Origin: Phymorhynchus buccinoides
Taxonomy: Eukaryota; Mollusca; Gastropoda; Neogastropoda; Raphitomidae
Assembly (NCBI GenBank): GCA_017654935.2
Contig: CM065690.1
Coordinates: forward strand, 36,570,351 to 36,634,350
Direction: 5' to 3'
Length of the DNA: 64,000 bases
The notes under the pieces: generated by a model
What the model was told of the DNA's origin: nothing
What the model saw: only the letters and a program-made list of their open reading frames with translations
Database searches by the model: none
Program-made: the position numbers and the translations under genes
Part shown: one piece after another, positions 49,266-61,699 of the stretch
How positions within the stretch are numbered: position 1 is the stretch's first letter
How the letters are laid out: every line of letters begins with the position of its first letter

Positions 49266-50441
49266 CTGCACACACCCCTCGTTTTATACAACGCATAGGA
49301 TAATGGAGAGAGGAAGAGGTTAGGGTTATGCAACTGTTTTTCCACACACACACACACAAAATCTGACCAGTTTGTTGTTTTCAGTTTCAAAGGGTGCGAA
49401 CTTGAAAATTGTGGATTTAATTCTCATCAAGCACGAATGTCATTATCTTTGTTGAAGGGAAGCAAACTGAGAGGCAAAGGGATCATGCAGGGGCAAGAAA
49501 GAGAGGGGAGAGATTGGAGTGGGCGGAAGGATAGTAGAAAAGACAGACGGAAGAAAATGCTCATGAACAGTCTGTCAAAGAGAACTCAGAGGAAGCTGTT
49601 TTCCAAATGTAATGGCTTGTTCTTTGTGTAAAACACACATGCTTAATAATAAAACAACAGCAACAAATACTCCTTGCATAGAACTCTAACCATCAATAAA
49701 ATGAATATGTAGATGACACCTCAAGTGTCCATAACATATCTTAAAATCTGTTCAAAACTTTTTGGAACAGTTTGGACAATTACAAACCGAACCAACTAAT
49801 CAAAGACACAACTCATTCCACCATTAAAAGTTTGAGGGTAAGGAAATAAACAACATTATTTATGTAATTCTCACCTTCCATAAACTCCATCTAAGATACA
49901 CTGTATCTCCCAGAACAAAAAATGAGAATTAAAAAATCAGATTCGAAGCACTCCGAAAGAAAGAACTACAGTAAAATGGCATTAGCACAGTGGACAGGCT
50001 TGAGAAAAACCTGAGCTCCCGTGTTGTGAGAAAGAGAAAAGAAAGATCAAAGTGAGCATTATTAAGGAGGCCACACCATAAACTGTCTCCATGTGGCTGT
50101 TGCTAGCTGGAATGGCGCTTCCCTTTCAAATATTCATTGCGTGTTGGAAGTTGACCTCCCTGACCGACCATTTTTCTGTGCAATGTTCGCTGTAATAATA
50201 TTCATGTTCACACAAGAGGAAGAAAGGAGAGCAAGGAAGGAAAGAGAGGGGAGGGAAAATGGTTAGTAGAGGAAAAGAAGAGGCTCCAAGAAAGCCGCTT
50301 TTGTCATGTTAAACAACAATCTGTTGTCAAAAGTCAACTGGGAAAGAATACAAAGTACCATAACAACTAGAAACATAAACACACATGCGCACACACGCGC
50401 ATACACACACACACACACACACACACGCGCGCGCACGCATG

Positions 50442-50482
<41 letters not shown>

Positions 50483-50878
50483 CACACACACACCACTTAT
50501 GACATGTTCACAAACATTCACAAGAATATTATGGGCTGGATATGTCGAAACTGACAGATATCAACCCATCACCATTATCTACTCACATCAATGCTTTTCA
50601 AATACAAATAAGTAATGTGTTGATCCATTGTGCTTGATTCTGACAAGCGTGATGCACAAAACCTCATCAGTGTCATCACTAACTAGTGTCTATCTGCCCA
50701 CTTCACTCAGTCTCAAGTGCACTGTATTCTTTCTTTCTAATCAGTCATCTTTTTTAAAGATTTCTTTCTTTTAGTTATCTAAAGCATGTTAATATCAAAA
50801 ATTGCATTTGTAAATGTCATACAATGATAAGTTTGCATTTTTTTCAAGTGAATATTTCGAACAATGTGCTTTTCTCAC

Positions 50879-50923
50879 CTTTTGTATTGCTGGTGTTATA
50901 ATCATCCGCAGTTTTATTATCAT
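50879..50923 (-). CDS. Module exon m9 (45 nt), divergent
   Basis: The acceptor is GACACTGTGCAG and the donor GTGAGAAAAG. It reads DDNKTADDYNTSNTK in phase 1-1; the junction codon is GAT. It lacks the PDIH or DPDP core, but length, phase and both splice flanks match the array. Confidence 0.62.
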
Positions 50924-51333
50924 CTGCACAGTGTCAATAGTACAATAATACAGTTACTTATACAAAAATCTTTTCCATACATGTCCAATATTTACCAGTT
51001 AAAGACATGCAAATTACAGTTCAGATTCTCTATTAAAAAAAACCCACCAATTAACAGTACCAAGCAAAGAGCTTTCTGTGCAGTATGTATGAAAGAATAT
51101 GATTTGAAGACATTTTGTACCATGCTCTTTATTGCCTTGAAACAATTTAGAGGTGTGTTGAGTTGAATATAAACATTTTAACCTAACTTTTTTTTCTTGC
51201 TCAGAGTAGGTAGTTTTGAAAGAATGTACCGGTATGTAGGCTGCTCATTTTATGTACTGAAAACAAATAATTAGCAAAAGTATAAATTTATATTGATCAA
51301 CATTAAGCAATTGCAATGAAATATCCAGGAGAA

Positions 51334-51492
<159 letters not shown>

Positions 51493-51726
51493 AAAGTCAA
51501 AGTAAAAAATAGTTTAATGTTTAGGCCTCTGGCCCATAACAATATTGACAAACAAAAGATTTGAAAGAAACCCATCATGCAGTTGTTACATTTCAGAAAG
51601 ACATTGATTTCTGATTACAAGAGCTTTGTTTATGTATATCGATACTTTTGTAATTACATGAGTTTTCACAAGCTAAAGCATTGCAAGTTTAAATGAATAT
51701 GGAAGTCTATAATCTTTTTGCTGTAT

Positions 51727-51727
<1 letters not shown>

Positions 51728-51817
<90 letters not shown>
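51728..51817. repeat. (GA)n, about 90 bp
   Basis: It is pure GA between ATGAAGA and ATATGTGTGC. Confidence 0.97.
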
Positions 51818-51822
<5 letters not shown>

Positions 51823-51981
51823 TGTGCATCCACAAATGCATGTACGTATGCTTGCACTTGCATGCTTACCGGGTACATGTAGGGTGAGGTGTTGTAAATA
51901 ATAAAGATAATAAATGTTCTTTTATTATTATCTTCAATTCACACGCAATTTTTGTTTAACAATTTCAAACTGAAGTCTTAC

Positions 51982-52026
51982 CTTCAGAATCAAAGAAATT
52001 GTGAATGTCCGAAGCAGGAGTATTCC
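51982..52026 (-). CDS. Module exon m8 (45 nt)
   Basis: The acceptor is TTTATCTTTGCAG and the donor GTAAGACTTC. It reads GNTPASDIHNFFDSE in phase 1-1. It is a sister of the exon at 55604, with acceptor flanks also alike (both have an ATCTTT-type sequence before GCAG). Confidence 0.72.
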
Positions 52027-52739
52027 CTGCAAAGATAAACCACCATGGCCAGTGAATTAAAATTATAAAATAAATTACAATTTTAGTCATTTCATGTTTC
52101 AGAAAGACTAAACCCCAAAAGGCTCTACAATGTGATGGTTGGTAATCTTGTTCTTAAGTTGATTTTTTAAAAATTACTGCCTCTTTTCTTCTTCGGTTAA
52201 ATTTTGTATCGGCCTACTAGCAGTACTTGAGTTCAGGTAAATTAGAGATCAGCAAATGATGCATTATGATTCATAGCAATTTTCAAATTTTAAATATTAT
52301 TTGGAATGCTGATTAAATAATATTAAAAAGAGCATTCATCAGCCAATAGTTTATCCCCTTGTGTTGTATCATTCTTACATAAAATGATATGATAGAAAGA
52401 AAAATCAAAGAAAATTTGTACTTAACTCAAAGCTATCAAATATCACTCTGCATTTCAATAAAATAAACAGATATAACTTTGAAACCGGCAGCCTCATTAA
52501 TTATTATTAATTAAGGAGGAGGGTTTTACATGCATAAAATGCAGCACAAATAAATTTAAACTTTTTAGCACTGCTCTTGGGTTTCATAATTCTTAAGATT
52601 GTTAAACAATAGAATTTATTATAAATGCAAGCTATGGTAAAAAAAAGAAGAAGATATTTTTTATTATTTAGCACTGCTCTTGGGCTTCATAATTATTAAG
52701 ATAGCTAAAAAATAGAACTCATCGTAATGCCAGTTCTGT

Positions 52740-53159
52740 TTTTCTTTGAAGATCCCACAGTCACCAAACTATCAACATTCTACAAGCCATTTTGCTATCA
52801 AGTCACCAGCTTTCTAACAACCCATTTGACCACCACCAAGCATTCAAATCATCAAGCTACATTAAGTTCTTGAATAATGAAAACACCAAGCCTTCAACTT
52901 CAAGCCACCAAATCAATATGCCACAAAAAAACATTATTAAACTATCAAACCACCAGCCCACTAAGGCATCAAACCATCAGCCCATTAAGGCATCAATATA
53001 CAAAGCTGTCAAAGCACTAAGTAGTCTAGCCCTCTGCTATCAACCCACCAAGCTCTCAAATCACCTGTCAAGTATGCAGACTTGCAACACTATAAGCAGG
53101 GTAACAATTCACCAAGCCATGAAACTTGTAACCAAGCAACCAAGCTGTCCATCCACTGT
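52740..53159. repeat. Degenerate CACCAAGC-rich satellite, left part
   Basis: Loose repeats of ACCACCAAGC, CCATCAAACC and CCCATTAAGGCATCAA are present. It is open on the plus strand for 190 codons, but this is compositional. It continues beyond the inserted family S copy. Confidence 0.7.
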
Positions 53160-53450
53160 GCCATCTTCTTCTTCTTCTTCTTCTGCGTTCCTAGGCCATA
53201 AGGCCACAATGTGTCTATTTTCCATTTTTCACTGGTGTCCTCGCTGCATTCAGCCGACGCATTCAGATTTGGGAGGAGCTCAAAGGAGAAAACTATATGG
53301 AAGATTTTTTTGGGAAAAAAAAGCAGGAGAATGGGCCAAAACTCAGAAAGATAGTAGATGACACAAAGCAAGGAAAAAGGCAGAGTCAAAGAGAGAGACA
53401 GAAGGTGGGGGAAATATTTGTACGGAAGACATCCCCAGTATCCCCACAGG
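53160..53450. mobile_element. SINE-like repeat family S, tail type 1, inside a degenerate satellite
   Basis: It has (CTT)n, CCTAGGCCATAAGGCCACAA and GGAGGAGCTCAAAGGAGAAA, and ends CCAGTATCCCCACAGGG. It interrupts the CACCAAGC-rich satellite (52740-53990). Confidence 0.75.
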
Positions 53451-53588
53451 GACTTTGCCATCAAGCTATCAAGCCACCCAAACTGTCAAATCACTAATCC
53501 TCCAAGCCCCCAATGGATCAATGTAATCCACCAGCCCAGTTAACTGTCAAAACACCATGCTATCTAGCCAGAAAGCCACCAAAGTACC

Positions 53589-53990
53589 CAGCCATCAAAC
53601 AACCAAGACATCGAGCCATCAATAACTAAGCCACCAAACAACCAAGTCATCGAGCCATCAAAAACTAAGCCATCAAACAACCAAGTCACTGAGCCATCAA
53701 TAACTAAGCCATCAAACAACCAAGACATCGAGCCATCAATAACTAAGCCACCAAACAACCAAGTCACGAGCCATCAATAACTAAGCCATCAAACAACCAA
53801 GTCACCGAGCCATCAATAACTAAGCCATCAAACAACCAAGTCACAGCCATCAATAACTAAGCCACCAAACAACCAAGTCAGACATCAATAACTAAGCCAC
53901 CAAACAACCAAGTCACCGAGCCATCAATAACTAAGCCATCAAACAACCAAGTCACCGAGCCATCAATAACTAAGCCATCAAACAATCAAC
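53589..53990. repeat. 39-bp minisatellite, about 10 copies
   Basis: The unit is GAGCCATCAATAACTAAGCC then ATCAAACAACCAAGTCACC. Some units have lost 2-7 bp. It ends about 25 bp from the 3' side of exon m7 (54014). On the gene strand part of it reads as 13-residue repeats (WLFDGLVIDGSVT), but indels break the frame. Confidence 0.92.
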
Positions 53991-54013
53991 AGCAGTTTGC
54001 AGCATTTTCTCAC

Positions 54014-54079
54014 TCTTCTCATCTTCAGCAGTGGGGGTGGGGTCAAGGACAGGGTCTGGGTCCTTGTTAGTCATATCGC
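54014..54079 (-). CDS. Module exon m7, longer variant (66 nt)
   Basis: The acceptor is AAATGTGTGCAG before GCGAT. The position where sister exons have their GTGAG donor reads ATGAG here (after GCTGAAG, at 54023-54022), so that donor is lost. The next in-frame donor, GTGAGAAAAT, lies 9 nt downstream and gives a 66-nt exon that keeps phase 1-1. It encodes 22 residues starting GDMTNKDPDPVLDPTPT and ending in an acidic AEDEK. The donor choice is inference. A 39-bp minisatellite starts just 3' of it. Confidence 0.55.
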
Positions 54080-54553
54080 CTGCACACATTTGTCCCCTGC
54101 TGTATTATCAACGCCACTTTTCAGCTATAAAGGTATGCAGAGAGTTAGGAATGTGTACAGTCCAACAAACTTTTTAAAAAATGAAATTTACCCTGCATAG
54201 TTCCCCCCCCCCCTCTCAATGCTGTTTTTAATTACCCTGCATAGTTCCCCCCCCCCCTCAATGCTGTTTTTATTATTATATTTTTATTATATTTTTTTAA
54301 TAAACTACTTTTGTTTGTACTATGCAATGTATAGAAGGATTGTTATAATACTTTTTTTGAATAAGAGAGAGAGTCAGAGATGAGACAAAGAGAAAGAGTG
54401 GATTTCTGACTCGAGAGAGAGACAGAGAGGAGAGATAGAGATTTGAGAGAGAGCAAAAAGAGAGAGAAAGGGGAGAGAATTCTAGAGGACAAAGAGAGCT
54501 TTGAGAGAGAGAGAGAGAGAGTACTTAGAGTAAACGAGAGAGAGGAGAGATAC

Positions 54554-55126
<573 letters not shown>

Positions 55127-55603
55127 AGGTGTAGACGTTTGTATTTTCAAATGCGTTTTTTGTTTAGTCACTTTTTTTTCACGTTACTAATCAATTTGTA
55201 ATTGTTTTTATTTTATCCAAGGACAGATTGTAAGAATACTAATAGGCATCGCCTAAAATCTTTATCCTTGTCAAATAAAGTTTTCCAGTGTCCAGTGTCC
55301 AGTGTCCAGTGTCTCTCTCTCTTTGTCTAGAGCTCTCTCTGTCTCCATGCATAAAGTGTATCTACCCAAGAATGTTTGTGTAAGTGTGCATGTGTCTGTA
55401 TGCAAAACATGCATAGTTTTGTATGCAGATATAGCATGGGATGAGTTGTCTTTCTCTTAAGATTTTTTTTCATGGTAATTTTGTTATTTTGTCATTTCGT
55501 TATTTTCTAGCTTCACTATCTTAAAGTCAAAAGTGAACATCACAGTATTATACACTGCTTCCACTCGACTCATGGTTACAAGTTACATATTCCGTTATCT
55601 CAC

Positions 55604-55648
55604 CTCCAGAATCGAAAAAATCATGAATGTCTGAAACACGCCTGTTCC
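55604..55648 (-). CDS. Module exon m6 (45 nt)
   Basis: The acceptor is GATCTTTTTGCAG and the donor GTGAGATAAC. It reads GNRRVSDIHDFFDSG in phase 1-1. The SDIHxFFDS core is shared with the exon at 51982, and the SDIH part recalls the PDIHS core of the long exon at 44675. Confidence 0.72.
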
Positions 55649-56049
55649 CTGCAAAAAGATCAACCAGATAAGTCAATCTTTCTGCAAATAACACCTTGAT
55701 TCAAAACAGAATGATAAAATGGCAAATAAACCTGGACTAAAACACTCACAAAAGAATACCTGCCAGCACCATAGTTAAAAACAATAAAATACCCAATAAA
55801 TTTGTGTTGAAGCAGTCATAAAAAAGAAGGGAAGGGGTTTAACAATTGCACAGTTCTTTTTACCCCAAAACATCTTCCAATATACTATCAGTTTGTACCT
55901 GACAAAATATTTGTCTATGGAAATGAACGTTCACCCACTACAGATCATTATGTTTGAAGATACTCTTCAGATTGTAAAAAAATAGAGGAATTGTATGTAA
56001 GGTCAACCACAACATCATTTTACAAATGTCAGAGTTTTAGTTTTTAGTT

Positions 56050-56364
56050 CATCTTCTTCTTCTTCTTCGATCGCTCAGACAGTTTCCTGTCGATTATGAG
56101 CGCAGATGCGTCATGCTGCCGTTATGCGCCTAATTAACAAATAGTTAGGCCCAGCAAGTCCGACTTCGGCTGGAGGAAATGTTTTTGAAAGTGTTTCGTG
56201 AAAAAAGGCAGGAGAATGGACCGGCAAGGCAGAAAGATAGTAGATGACAGTAAGCAAAGGGAAAAGGCAGAGTCAATGAGTGACAGATTAGAGGAAGTTA
56301 CAAGCACAGAACTTCCAGAAGGTGGGGGAACTATTTATACAAAAGACCCCCCGGTATCCCCACA
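56050..56364. mobile_element. SINE-like repeat family S, tail type 2, ending in poly(G)
   Basis: It has (CTT)n, GATCGCTCAGACAGTTTCCT and the shared half, ending CCCCGGTATCCCCACA directly before 29 G (56365-56393). Confidence 0.8.
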
Positions 56365-56734
56365 GGGGGGGGGGGGGGGGGGGGGGGGGGGGGTGTTAGT
56401 TCATCAACATTTGCCCTGACCTAGTATAATCCAATTTTTAGGATTCCTGAGTACTCTTTAAAATGTACACCATCTTGGTGCAAGTATTTCAAAGCATCAG
56501 TGCTTTCCCGAAAATGAAAGAAAACAAAACAAAAAGGTGCACAATTGATTTTTTTAGTTTCACAAAGCATGAAATTACAAAACTTGTGCCCTGATGCTTC
56601 ACATGGCAAACTTTGTTCTGATAGTGATACACAAGAAATTTCCATCCCACACTTTATCCACTCCCATTTCTATGTTTTAGGATTAAATAATTATTAATAA
56701 TTAGTACTTTCATGTAACCGAACTACCATCTCAC

Positions 56735-56779
56735 CTCTCATGCCAATGGCAAGCTCTGGTTCTGGGTCTTTTTTATTTC
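56735..56779 (-). CDS. Module exon m5 (45 nt)
   Basis: The acceptor is GACTGTTTGCAG and the donor GTGAGATGGT. It reads GNKKDPEPELAIGMR in phase 1-1. It is paired with the 57492 exon by the PEPELxIGxR motif and by the shared TTTGCAG acceptor and GTGAGAT donor flanks. Confidence 0.72.
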
Positions 56780-57039
56780 CTGCAAACAGTCACCCCACTC
56801 TAAATCAAACAGTGGAATTGTTTGCAGGTAGTGATCTGTTTCTGTATATATAATTTGCACATTATTTTCCATTTCAATAATTTCTGGAATAATTATTCTG
56901 CCATTATTGCGCATTGTTATCAAACTTGCAGACATCATTTTGAATATGAAAAATTCCAGTGTTCTTGTCATACATGTCGAGTTTGTCTTACCAACCGTGA
57001 CAAAAGTATGCATTTATTAAATAATCTTTTCCCCCCGTG

Positions 57040-57350
57040 GGAATACCGGGGGGACTTTTGTATAAATAGTTCCCCCACCTTCTGGAAGTTCTGTGCTTGT
57101 AACTTCCTCTCATCTGTCACTCTCTTTGACTTTGCCTTTTCCCTTTGCTTGCTGTCATCTACTATCTTTCCGCGTAACCGGTCCATTCTCCTGCCTTTTT
57201 TCACGACACACTTTCAAAAAGATTTCTTCCAGCCGAAGTCAGACATGCTAGGCCTAACTATTTCTTAGTTAGGCGCATAACGGCAGCATAATGCATCTGC
57301 ACTCATAATTGACAGGAAACTGTCTGAGCGATCGAAGAAGAAGAAATAAT
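57040..57350. mobile_element. SINE-like repeat family S, tail type 2, opposite orientation
   Basis: It is the reverse of the 56050 copy: CCGTGGGAATACCGGGGGGA, TTCCCCCACCTTCTGGAAGT, TTATGCGCC-type sequence as GGCGCATAACGGCAGCA, and ends GATCGAAGAAGAAG. Confidence 0.8.
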
Positions 57351-57491
57351 CTTTTTAAAAAGCAAATGATATTCTGTTTCTGTAACAAGATTTCCAAACA
57401 ATCTTGAAGATTTTAGTCATTTCGCAATTTTTGTTATCCATTCCCACCATTAAAACTAAAATTATTCCATGTGATTTATGCAGGATCTCAC

Positions 57492-57536
57492 CTCTAATAC
57501 CAATGGAAAGTTCAGGTTCTGGGCCGTTGCTATTTC
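57492..57536 (-). CDS. Module exon m4 (45 nt)
   Basis: The acceptor is TTTTAATTTGCAG and the donor GTGAGATCCT. It reads GNSNGPEPELSIGIR in phase 1-1. It is the closest relative of the next exon at 56735 (GNKKDPEPELAIGMR), which suggests a local exon-plus-intron duplication of about 0.75 kb. Confidence 0.72.
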
Positions 57537-58126
57537 CTGCAAATTAAAACATTCAGTCCCATCTTTAGAGCCAAACTCACATTAGTATGACGCCATCATG
57601 CTCACATAGTCTGCTTGTTTCTTAATCTATTATTCTCATATGGAATATCATGACAGTGACGATTTAAATCTTCCAAATAATTTGTCAAATAATTTGCAAT
57701 ACATGTATTTCAGAAGTAATTGCTTTGGAAGAAGCGGTTGTTTTCTTTTCTTTCCCTTTTTTGTCATTGATGCCTTGATTGGAAAGGTGCATCCCAGACT
57801 TTGTTCAACCCAAGAAAAAACATGCATTCTCCTAATAATTAATTCAAACAAATTATAATTGCTTCAGCGACACAGAAGTAACTCATGACAGCCTAGAAGA
57901 TGGCCATTGTTCTGATTAAATTGAACATAAACACCTAGCACCTAAGTACTTCATTGGCTTCTTTATATGATGAACACAAGTCCTTTTATGATAAACTTGA
58001 TGATGCATTTTGTCCCAGCTAAAGGTTGTTCTTTGTGATGACTTATATAAGTCAGAAAAGTGAAACTCGTTAATTTGCTCATTGAAAATGTAGTTTCCTG
58101 CTTCATATAAAACATTTCTTTGGGTA

Positions 58127-58670
58127 TTAAAGGGACACCCTGACGGATGAGTTTTTGCAAGAAACATGTCGAGATCACCAGAAAGACAGCCTTTTCAAGG
58201 ATCGGAACACTTACTTTGCTCTGGTTTCCTAGAAATCAAACCATCAAAACGGCGATTCCTCCTTGGCGGAGTTGCCGGAGAGAGAAGCCATTTTGGATGG
58301 GGTGGGTGGAGGACACTCAGAGTGGTTGAAGCTTTTTCTTCTTTGTAGTGCAGTAAAAAAAAAAGAGCTATTTCCTTTGTTGTGAGCGAAACTCCTTTTG
58401 GTAAACTGTAAATAAAAAGGCTTGTATTGTGGAAATTTCATGATTTGGTCTAAGCGACTCAGGCAGCCATTAGAAAAGAGAAGGCACACGCTTTCTCTTT
58501 CACTGAAAGAATTTGACTTCCAGCACCTCCGCCAAGGAGGAATCGCCGATTTGACGGTTTGAGTTTTAGGAAATCAGAGCGTAGTGAGTGTTGCGATCTC
58601 TGTAAAGGGTGTTTTCCTGGTGATCTCGACATGTTTCTTGCAAAAACTCATCCATTAGGGTGCCCCTTAA
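58127..58670. mobile_element. TTAA-flanked 544-bp element with about 150-bp inverted arms
   Basis: Left TTAA-AGGGACACCCTGA and right TAGGGTGCCCC-TTAA. The arms match for about 150 bp, for example GAGTTTTTGCAAGAAACATG and GGCGATTCCTCCTTGGCGGA. The unique centre is about 230 bp. It has no transposase. Confidence 0.85.
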
Positions 58671-58704
58671 CTTTTTTCACGCTATCAGGTGATACTTTTT
58701 TCCC

Positions 58705-58853
58705 AGACTGACTGAGACCCATGTGCCTTATAATATGACTAATAATATAGTAAGAAAACATAATAACAAAATCTGATTTTTAAATAAAGTTTGGGAGGTC
58801 TGCCTTATAATCAGGTGCACCTTATAGTCTGAAAATATAGTATATGACTTTCC
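58705..58853. mobile_element. Degenerate copy of the ATAAGGCGCA-type MITE
   Basis: It has GTGCCTTATAATATGACTAA at the left and CTTATAATCAGGTGCACCTT then ATAGTCTGAAAATATAG at the right, which are diverged versions of the 14383 element ends. Confidence 0.55.
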
Positions 58854-58914
58854 TTTTTCTTTATATAATCAGATTGGATTGTAGAGGGGAAATATTGTTT
58901 TCTGCTCCTTTTGC

Positions 58915-59030
58915 TATCTTTGCTGTTTTCTTTGTGTGTCTATGTTGATAAAGGCACATTCACCGAAATATCCCCATGTTTTGTAGTGACTTGTGAATAA
59001 AATAATGTCACTTTACACTTGTTGTGTGCC
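58915..59030. repeat. Penelope-like 3' tail repeat, copy 2
   Basis: GTTGATAAAGGCACATTCAC and GTGAATAAAATAATGTCACT are as in the 8140 copy. Confidence 0.6.
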
Positions 59031-59238
59031 TGCTTGTTTGTTGATTTTTCTTTATTATTGAAAGATTACATTAAAAGATGTCCTTGTACCCAAGCCTTCA
59101 AATAGATGTAATTTGGATATCACTGTAAAAAAAAAAAAAGGTAACAAAGTTATGTGTCAATTACTCTTTTTCTTGCAGAGTTCGACTGTAAGTGTAAGTA
59201 ACAAGTTCCTTTCATTGGCGATACAACCATTACCTCAC

Positions 59239-59283
59239 CTGCAATATGGTCGGCAAGGCCCGGGTCTGGGCCAATGTAATTCG
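59239..59283 (-). CDS. Module exon m3 (45 nt)
   Basis: The acceptor is GGTGAATGTGTGCAG and the donor GTGAGGTAAT, both strong. The first base is C rather than G, so the junction codon becomes GCG (Ala): ANYIGPDPGLADHIA. The GPDP core places it with the DPDP/EPEL subfamily. Confidence 0.65.
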
Positions 59284-59334
59284 CTGCACACATTCACCAT
59301 CTTCTACGATCAACAACTCACTGTTTAATCCTTT

Positions 59335-59577
59335 CGTCGCCAGCCAATTGTTTTATTTTAGCCAAAGTTTTCCATTAAACCTATCTGAGTAGTGAACAAA
59401 AATTGTCTGAAATATTGAGGATTCCTCTGTGGTGTATGAAATAAGGCCTAACTTTACCTCTCAAAATGAAAAAACCACAAGATCATTGGATAACAGACTC
59501 AGATTTCAAGGCTTTTAATAACATGGGTGTTAAATCACTGTGGTGCAGAAATGCGACTTTGGTGGTGAAAGGGTTAA
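59335..59577. mobile_element. TTAA-flanked MITE (TCCTTTCGTCGCC / GGTGGTGAAAGGG ends)
   Basis: TTAA borders both sides of a 243-bp sequence with short inverted ends. A right end of the same type (GGCGGTGAAAGGGTTAATG) occurs at 170-187 without a visible left partner. Confidence 0.7.
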
Positions 59578-60124
59578 TGAGCTATTTAGCAACCAGACTG
59601 GGTCAATAAAGTTGCAGTCTGTTTACAATAGTGTTAGGCCTTGTGCGCATTAGATCCACAATCAGCAAGATCCATACGGAAACCTCATACACTTATATAA
59701 GAAATAAGCGGATGGGATTACGGATGAGTTTCTGTGAGTAATGACCACACTCTTTCATATTTCTTACTTCCAGATTACAAAAATCTTTGTTGCAGATTGC
59801 GCATGAGTTTCCGCACAGAATTTGCGAGTATATATTATATATATGTGTGCACAGCATTTCAATTTCCCCAATTTGATTCCTCAGTTAACATCAGTGCAAA
59901 TTGTAGGTTGTTTTTTGTATTCCTGTTGTCGTCACTGCCATTCAAAGTGGTATGTGTAAAAATGAGTTAGATCTTAACAGCAAATTATCAAAGTTCTGTA
60001 TGAATGTTCCACATTGAAAAGCTTCTTCCCTGTAGTTGAAGAGGAGAAGAGTACTTGACATGTTTGATACATGACACATGCACACAAAGTGTTTGTTAGT
60101 GTTAGTGTGAGTGTTAGTGTGTTA

Positions 60125-60161
<37 letters not shown>

Positions 60162-60626
60162 TCAGACAGTGGACAAACAAAAAGGGGCACAGACAGAGAG
60201 AGAGAGAAAGAAAGAGAGCGAGAAATAGAGAGAGAGAGAAATAGAGAGAGAGGGGGGGGGAGAAAGAGAGAGAGAAGCACACACATTTAAGGCAACCCAT
60301 TTAATTGTCTTTAAATCTTTGTTAGAGAAAGAAAGGGGGAGGGGAGAGAAAGAGAAAGGAGGTAGGGGGGAGAAAAAAAGAAAGAGGGCAGTGGTGATCT
60401 GAACAAAAGATGTTTGAAAACAATAAAACATTTACTATGAATCTTATTATGTTAATTCTGTCAGTAAACAAAACCATTCTTTAACATGTTTATGACCCAA
60501 ATATCACATTCCATCTTGCTGTGATGATTTAGGGTTTGGGGGTTAGTCATACTCATAGCACGTTGTATCTTAATTCTTTGGTTAGGTAATGGTGCACTTC
60601 ACACCTCAAGATGATAATGAGCTCAC

Positions 60627-60671
60627 CTCCCGAGCTGAAGAAACTATCACGTCTGCCAGAGGTATCATTGC
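60627..60671 (-). CDS. Module exon m2 (45 nt)
   Basis: The acceptor is GGTGATGTTTGCAG and the donor GTGAGCTCAT. It reads GNDTSGRRDSFFSSG in phase 1-1. The RxDSFFxSG ending resembles the SDIHDFFDSG and SDIHNFFDSE endings of the exons at 55604 and 51982, so the three form one subfamily within the array. Confidence 0.68.
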
Positions 60672-61154
60672 CTGCAAACATCACCAGCCATTGCAGTTGA
60701 ATAGACAGATGTCACTACACTGTTGTAACGTTTCTCAGCGTGTTTCCCCCCCACCATGAACAGTAAATGTGTTCATACTTCATTGTTAAAAAGCCCTTAC
60801 CAAAACATATTATGTGAAAGTGAGCAGAAGTTATCAAACTATTTAAAGTTTACTTCTTTTTAAAAAATGAACAATCTCTTTCCTTAAAAAAGAATCAATT
60901 CAAAGGCATTGAACAATTGAAAATATAAATGTTTTTCAAGCGTGGATTACAACTGTAACATAGGTAAACTGTTTCTGCAGGTTTGTTCATCTCATAGGTT
61001 AGTAAGATTTAGTGCTAAACATTTCACCCATACCCAAGCTTCAAACTTCCAACTTCAGAATGAAAGTATACCATTAGCCCCCAACCACCAAATTATGTTA
61101 CTACATGAACTCGATAAAACAAATGCTTACAGTTACACCTTTGTAATGTCTCAC

Positions 61155-61199
61155 CTAAATCATTAACGGTGGGATCAGGATCTGTATTATTTGTGTTGC
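61155..61199 (-). CDS. Module exon m1 (45 nt), the most 5' found
   Basis: The acceptor is ATATATGCAG before GCAAC and the donor is GTGAGACATT. It is phase 1 at both ends. With the preceding G it reads GNTNNTDPDPTVNDL. The DPDP core links it to the exons at 54014, 56735, 57492 and 59239. Nothing resembling an upstream coding exon or start codon was found between here and 64000, so this is probably not the true first exon. Confidence 0.65.
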   Translation of the reverse strand, partial: ATQIIQILIPPLMI

Positions 61200-61518
61200 C
61201 TGCATATATTCACGACGCTCTTTCATCAAATGGTCACTGGTAAGTCATTAGTAATGGTCAACATTTAAGTTGCTATTTTTCGCTCTTTCCCTATGGCAAC
61301 ATAGTGATTCATAAGTCATCATTGCTATTATTCACCTTTCCCAATGGCAAGACCGTGACATGCAAGTCATATTTTTCGCTCTTTTCCCATGGCAACACAG
61401 TGACATACAAGTCATAATATGACTACTATATCACTGTATTCTCGTGGGGAAAGAACGAAAAATAGCAATATTTTTTACCATGTCTTTGACTTCAAGGTGA
61501 TCCTCATTTTTAATTTAT

Positions 61519-61686
61519 AGTATATTATCAGTTATTGTGACTTTGCTGTGGAATATTGCTTTTATCCTTTCTCGAGAGACCTGTTTATCCTATGAGGTCG
61601 AAGACCGAATACCATAAACATCAAGGTCTCGAGAGATAGGATAAAAGCAATATCCCACAGCAAAGTCATAATAACGATTATATACC
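61519..61686. mobile_element. Inverted repeat (foldback) with about 60-bp arms
   Basis: The left arm has GACTTTGCTGTGGAATATTG, CTTTTATCC and TCTCGAGAGACCT. The right arm has the complement, AGGTCTCGAGAGATAGGATA through CCACAGCAAAGTC. The loop is about 40 bp. Confidence 0.8.
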
Positions 61687-61699
61687 GATATTTTACCTC

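Noticed and set aside
52792..53361. 189-codon plus-strand frame
   Set aside because: It arises from the degenerate CACCAAGC satellite and runs into a family S repeat. No real domain.
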